From UBA1424 sp041669225 (GTDB taxonomy: Bacteria; Bacillota_I; Bacilli_A; RFN20; CAG-826): 10,719 bases of DNA. A program made the position numbers and the translations under genes. The notes beneath the pieces were generated by a model. The model was given only the letters and a program-made list of their open reading frames with translations, ran no database searches and had not been told where the DNA came from. Where the stretch lies: positions 1-10,719 of the forward strand of contig JBAYBO010000035.1 of assembly GCA_041669225.1 (NCBI GenBank), in the 5' to 3' direction. Shown here one piece after another: positions 7,632-10,719 of the stretch. Positions within the stretch are counted from its first letter, which is position 1; each line of letters starts with the position of its first letter.

Positions 7632-7664
7632 ACTTGATGGAAAGAGGTAAAGTGGCTATTTTTT
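7619..7664 (+). terminator. intrinsic terminator forming the riboswitch expression platform
   Basis: The 5' arm TAGCCAGTTACCT (7619-7631) pairs with AGGTAAAGTGGCTA (7645-7658) as 6 bp plus 5 bp around a small internal loop. A 13-base loop separates the arms and a six-T run follows (7659-7664). The 5' arm is the same sequence as the 3' side of the aptamer, so aptamer and terminator cannot form together. Ligand binding should therefore prevent termination, giving an ON switch. Confidence 0.88.
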
Positions 7665-7679
7665 AGTCGCTAAGCGAGG

Positions 7680-8504
7680 ATGAAAAACAGACATAAGCTC
7701 ATTTTAACAAGCGCAGTAACTCTTTTTGCCAGTGCCGGCTTAATCGTTGGTATCGCTTTTGCCTGGATAAATCTAAGCAGCAATATCGATTCGATTACTC
7801 TTGTTGCCGGTCGGGCTGAGGCTAAAGTAAATGGCTATATGTTCAAGCGGCAGCATAACGGTCTTTCAACCTTTGTCAACCCCACCCCTAATAAAGTTGC
7901 TCAACAGCTTCCTGTTTCGAGCAATGTATTGATTTTTACTTTTGCTGATACGACTGGAAATTTATTTAGTGATTTCGATTTTGACGATTTGTACTATGAC
8001 GAAAATAGCCTGAATGCATCGGCAATTCCTTCTTATTATGTTGAACTTCAAGTTCAAACAATTGTCGAGCAATCATATATTCGCATCGCACTATGGCTTG
8101 ATGATTACGAAGGCGGTGAAACGGAACCGGATTTCAGCGACTTTGATTATCGCTACCACATTGTTGATAATAATATCGAAGATCCAATTACTTATGCCAC
8201 ACCATTGAGTGTTTCTTTATTAAATTCTAAAACCCTTAACAGCATTCAAGATAGTTTCAATCCTTCAACGGGCATTTCAATTAGCGATGGCGTTAACAGT
8301 TATATGGAAATTACAATTCCGCCTACGCAGTTAGACTTTTATAGCAATAACTTTGCACAAAGTGCAGTAATCGAAATTACTCCCGATCCAATAGCTTTAT
8401 CTTTCTTTTTAAAAGAAACGAACGAACTCGTTAATAATGAGCAAACACTAGGATGCCGCCTGGCGATAAGTTTTGAGTTTTCACTTATTCCCTTTGGAGC
8501 ATAA
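7680..8504 (+). CDS. exported protein with TasA/SipW-like leader, under c-di-GMP riboswitch control
   Basis: A 274-residue protein of no family I can name with certainty. It opens with a basic segment (MKNRHK), a hydrophobic stretch to about residue 30, and AFA-W at 26-29, a plausible signal-peptidase site. A short spacer follows, then ITLVAGRAEAKVNGYMF. This layout (hydrophobic leader ending in Ala-X-Ala and an aromatic, then a beta strand with a Gly) recalls SipW-dependent fibre proteins such as TasA and camelysin, but the match is by shape only. The rest is acidic and beta-rich, with a DFDFDDLYYD cluster near residues 98-107 and a single Cys near the C-terminus. No lipobox, LPXTG or C-terminal membrane helix is seen. 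The only Shine-Dalgarno-like bases, GCGAGG, abut the ATG; an in-frame stop at 7671-7673 excludes an upstream start. The next gene begins two bases after its stop. Confidence 0.85.
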   Translation: MKNRHKLILTSAVTLFASAGLIVGIAFAWINLSSNIDSITLVAGRAEAKVNGYMFKRQHNGLSTFVNPTPNKVAQQLPVSSNVLIFTFADTTGNLFSDFDFDDLYYDENSLNASAIPSYYVELQVQTIVEQSYIRIALWLDDYEGGETEPDFSDFDYRYHIVDNNIEDPITYATPLSVSLLNSKTLNSIQDSFNPSTGISISDGVNSYMEITIPPTQLDFYSNNFAQSAVIEITPDPIALSFFLKETNELVNNEQTLGCRLAISFEFSLIPFGA

Positions 8505-8506
8505 CA

Positions 8507-10719
8507 ATGAAAAAGCGCATTACTTTAGCAATTTATCTCGTCTCGAGCATTGTTGTTGGAACGGCGACGGCAGTCAGTCTTTCTTATGCTTCGTATGTTT
8601 ATAACAGTCGTTATCAAACGCCGGTTGAATTTAACTCTGGTATCTTAAACGAATACTTCGAAAGTGGCGATGGCACATCATCGTATCCATATTCGATTCG
8701 CTATCCCCAACAATTAAGAAATTTACAAAAATTAAATGTTCTCGGCGTCTTTAGTGAAAACACATATTTCAAACTTGACGATAACATTCCCGCTGGCGGG
8801 ATGGATTGGGATAGTGTTGATCTTCTGCCTATAGGCAGCGAAGATTATCCATTTTATAGTCAATTTAATGGAAACGGTAAACGAATCAATAATCTTTCTG
8901 TAACTGGTTCACAAACGAATGATATTGGCATGTTTGGTTATGTGGCGATGGGGAGCAGAGTGGAAAACTTTCTCCTATCTTCACCGATAGTTCGCGTAAC
9001 CGCGGATAATAATCCGTCCGCTCTTTCAAACATGAATCCATTTGCGCAAGTGTTTGCCAACCCCCTCAATAATCTTGCAGCGACTTTAGGCTTAAATCTG
9101 ACGCAAAAATCAGGATCAGTTCCCGCCTTTTTCACAACGACAATGTCAACGATTAGTGCAGGTGGCACAACTTACAGTATTTACTATAAAAGTACAAATG
9201 AAAATCTCCTCACATACCAAAACAACCGCTGGGAAGTGCAAGTTCCCGTTGATGGTGAAGAAGGAAAATTTTATCCTGTCCAATTATCCGCGAGAGTTTA
9301 CGGCGTCTATCAAAACAAAATTATTTCTTACACGTTAGAAAGATGGCATATAAATGTTACTTTTGATGGAAATATTAATATTGCCAATCCTGACAACGAT
9401 ATTAATATTGGTTACTGGAAAACTTTAAATGCCGCGACCGGTGAAGGACTCGGTCCGCATAAGACTTATGTTGGTTTTTTTATCGGTCACCTTGACGGCG
9501 AAGCTTATTTTCTTGGTCTATATGGCGGAACAAGTAGCAGTACGACGAGTAATGCTAAATTAATCGTCCAGGGTCGCCCTGTCAGTTCTTTTTCTTCACT
9601 GATTGGCCGGACCTTAAATGATAATCTCAAAGACGATGCGAATGGCACATTCGCGAGTCGCGATTTTGATTTTGACTACATCATTGACAACACAACCTAT
9701 CCATCTGACCCCGCTATTTTTACTTTGCCGAGTGAACCGACATCAAGCAATGGGGTTAATACGTATATGACGACGATTAATAATCGTTCACGTTCACTTT
9801 CAAACTATTACTCATTAACAAATGATGAACTAGATTACATGCGTTTTTATCCTTCCTTATCTAATGCATCAACAACTTACTACACAGGCGAATTTGATCA
9901 ATATAATAATGAAATACAAATAACACAAGATGCCTTATCTTTAGATAACAAGCCACTGTCGGCCCATGTTTTTAATAAACCATGGTTATACGTATGGAGA
10001 GAACAGAATAACTTTTTCTTAAGAAATGGTATATGGATGTATTTGAGTGCTCCTTCGGCAACCGGTTGGGGCGGGTTTTTCTCGCGAAAAACAAATCGAT
10101 ATGAAGCAAAAATTAGGGTCACTTATGTGGCTTCTGGCGATCAAGGTAATAATTTCCAGTTTCTTTTTAATGGTTGGAATCCGAGCGCAGCTGGTATTCC
10201 TGCGATTAGTGAGCACGTCGCCTATTCGCATTGGCGAAACCTTACGACACTAACAGACGATGATAGCAACCCTATTTATAATCCGAATGATTATCCGATT
10301 ATTCAACTTGATGATAACGATGACCCGATTGTTAATCGTGTCGTCGAGCACGAAATTTCTTTTGAACTCAATCTAAATAAGATTTCTCTTTCAACCGATT
10401 ACCATTTAATGTTGGGGATGGGTGTTGGCTCAGCCCTTGACGGGAGCGACAGCGATTGGACCGTCAATTCCTCAAATCAGTATTTCTTCTCTAATGAAAA
10501 ATTTTCTAAAGTTGGCAATTTCACCTTAAGAATTTTGAAACTTGATTTATTCTTTACTTCTTTAGACGGACAATATAGCCGCCAGATGACGAATGTCGAC
10601 TATTTATACTCGATTCCTACCTTTTCTAGTGAAATATGGAGTAATTGGAACAAACCAAGCGAAACACGGATTTGCTTTGATGTTGGGAATGGCATCTTAT
10701 CACCGGGTGTCAATGCAAC
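8507..10719 (+). CDS. large exported surface protein with GLUG-type module, 3' end outside the window
   Basis: The frame stays open from ATG 8507 to the right edge, giving 737 residues with no stop, so the gene is cut by the window. GGAG at 8496-8499 sits seven bases before the ATG, and the gap to the previous stop is two bases, so the pair is almost surely one operon. An N-terminal basic and hydrophobic leader (residues 1-28, candidate cleavage after ATA or SYA) predicts export. Residues about 62-158 follow the GLUG-motif pattern: IRYPQQLRNLQ, FKLDDNI, W then LLPIG, YPFYSQFNGNGKRINNL, IGMFGYV, RVENFLL. That pattern occurs in beta-helical surface proteins and adhesins. The remainder is Asn/Ser/Thr/Tyr-rich and beta-like, with no catalytic motif I recognise. 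A stretch near residues 390-425 (DFDFDYIIDN, then GVNTYM) resembles DFDYRYHIVDN and GVNSYM in the preceding protein. Confidence 0.9.
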   Translation, partial: MKKRITLAIYLVSSIVVGTATAVSLSYASYVYNSRYQTPVEFNSGILNEYFESGDGTSSYPYSIRYPQQLRNLQKLNVLGVFSENTYFKLDDNIPAGGMDWDSVDLLPIGSEDYPFYSQFNGNGKRINNLSVTGSQTNDIGMFGYVAMGSRVENFLLSSPIVRVTADNNPSALSNMNPFAQVFANPLNNLAATLGLNLTQKSGSVPAFFTTTMSTISAGGTTYSIYYKSTNENLLTYQNNRWEVQVPVDGEEGKFYPVQLSARVYGVYQNKIISYTLERWHINVTFDGNINIANPDNDINIGYWKTLNAATGEGLGPHKTYVGFFIGHLDGEAYFLGLYGGTSSSTTSNAKLIVQGRPVSSFSSLIGRTLNDNLKDDANGTFASRDFDFDYIIDNTTYPSDPAIFTLPSEPTSSNGVNTYMTTINNRSRSLSNYYSLTNDELDYMRFYPSLSNASTTYYTGEFDQYNNEIQITQDALSLDNKPLSAHVFNKPWLYVWREQNNFFLRNGIWMYLSAPSATGWGGFFSRKTNRYEAKIRVTYVASGDQGNNFQFLFNGWNPSAAGIPAISEHVAYSHWRNLTTLTDDDSNPIYNPNDYPIIQLDDNDDPIVNRVVEHEISFELNLNKISLSTDYHLMLGMGVGSALDGSDSDWTVNSSNQYFFSNEKFSKVGNFTLRILKLDLFFTSLDGQYSRQMTNVDYLYSIPTFSSEIWSNWNKPSETRICFDVGNGILSPGVNA

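Noticed and set aside
8014..8208. 64-residue frame on the plus strand
   Set aside because: Lies wholly inside the first exported-protein gene in another frame, with no ribosome binding site or recognisable domain.
8938..10253. Several 60-76 residue frames on both strands
   Set aside because: All fall within the long open frame that starts at 8507 and continues to the edge; none has a start signal or family motif.
1..10719. CRISPR array, insertion sequence, tRNA or rRNA
   Set aside because: No regularly spaced repeats, transposase motifs, terminal inverted repeats, or tRNA/rRNA signatures were seen on either strand.

Overview
The window reads as a chromosomal piece of a low-GC (about 37-40% by eye) Gram-positive-type bacterium. 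Best guess is a deep-branching Bacilli or Mollicutes-related lineage such as Izemoplasmatales, RF39 or Erysipelotrichia; the sequence alone does not fix the genus. Reasons: the gene content (RecX, YhaM, a processive-type diacylglycerol glycosyltransferase, a UPF0104 membrane protein), AT-rich third positions, strong GGAGG ribosome binding sites on some genes, and a class I cyclic-di-GMP riboswitch. Tryptophan is encoded by TGG throughout and the visible stops are TAA or TAG. UGA is therefore not being read as tryptophan as in mycoplasmas.

Layout. (1) 1-594: the 3' part of a DUF6273-type protein entering from the left. (2) 595-896: a gene-free stretch with no clear signals. (3) 897-1583: a hemolysin III/PAQR-type membrane protein. 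(4) 1700-6030: a tight rightward cluster of UPF0104 membrane protein, GT4 lipid glycosyltransferase, RecX and YhaM, with gaps or overlaps of +9, -23 and -14 nt. (5) 6074-7207: a convergent, leftward membrane diguanylate cyclase. (6) 7208-7516: a divergent intergenic region. (7) 7517-7664: a sigma-A-type promoter, a c-di-GMP-I (GEMM-I) aptamer and an intrinsic terminator. (8) 7680 to the window end: two exported proteins, the second with no stop before the right edge and so partial (at least 737 residues).

How the parts fit. The right half looks like a self-contained second-messenger circuit. A membrane diguanylate cyclase (catalytic motif intact, inhibitory RxxD site altered to KxxD) is transcribed away from a c-di-GMP riboswitch that heads an operon for surface proteins. 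The 5' arm of the terminator uses the same bases as the 3' side of the aptamer, including the base that should contact the ligand. The predicted logic is therefore an ON switch: c-di-GMP binding folds the aptamer, blocks the terminator and allows expression. The first surface protein has a TasA/SipW-like leader. The second has a GLUG-type beta-helix module near its N-terminus. An adhesion or matrix role is inference.

The left cluster combines membrane glycolipid functions with housekeeping DNA/RNA genes and looks ordinary apart from a lysine-rich tail on the UPF0104 protein and missing Shine-Dalgarno sequences on two of its genes.
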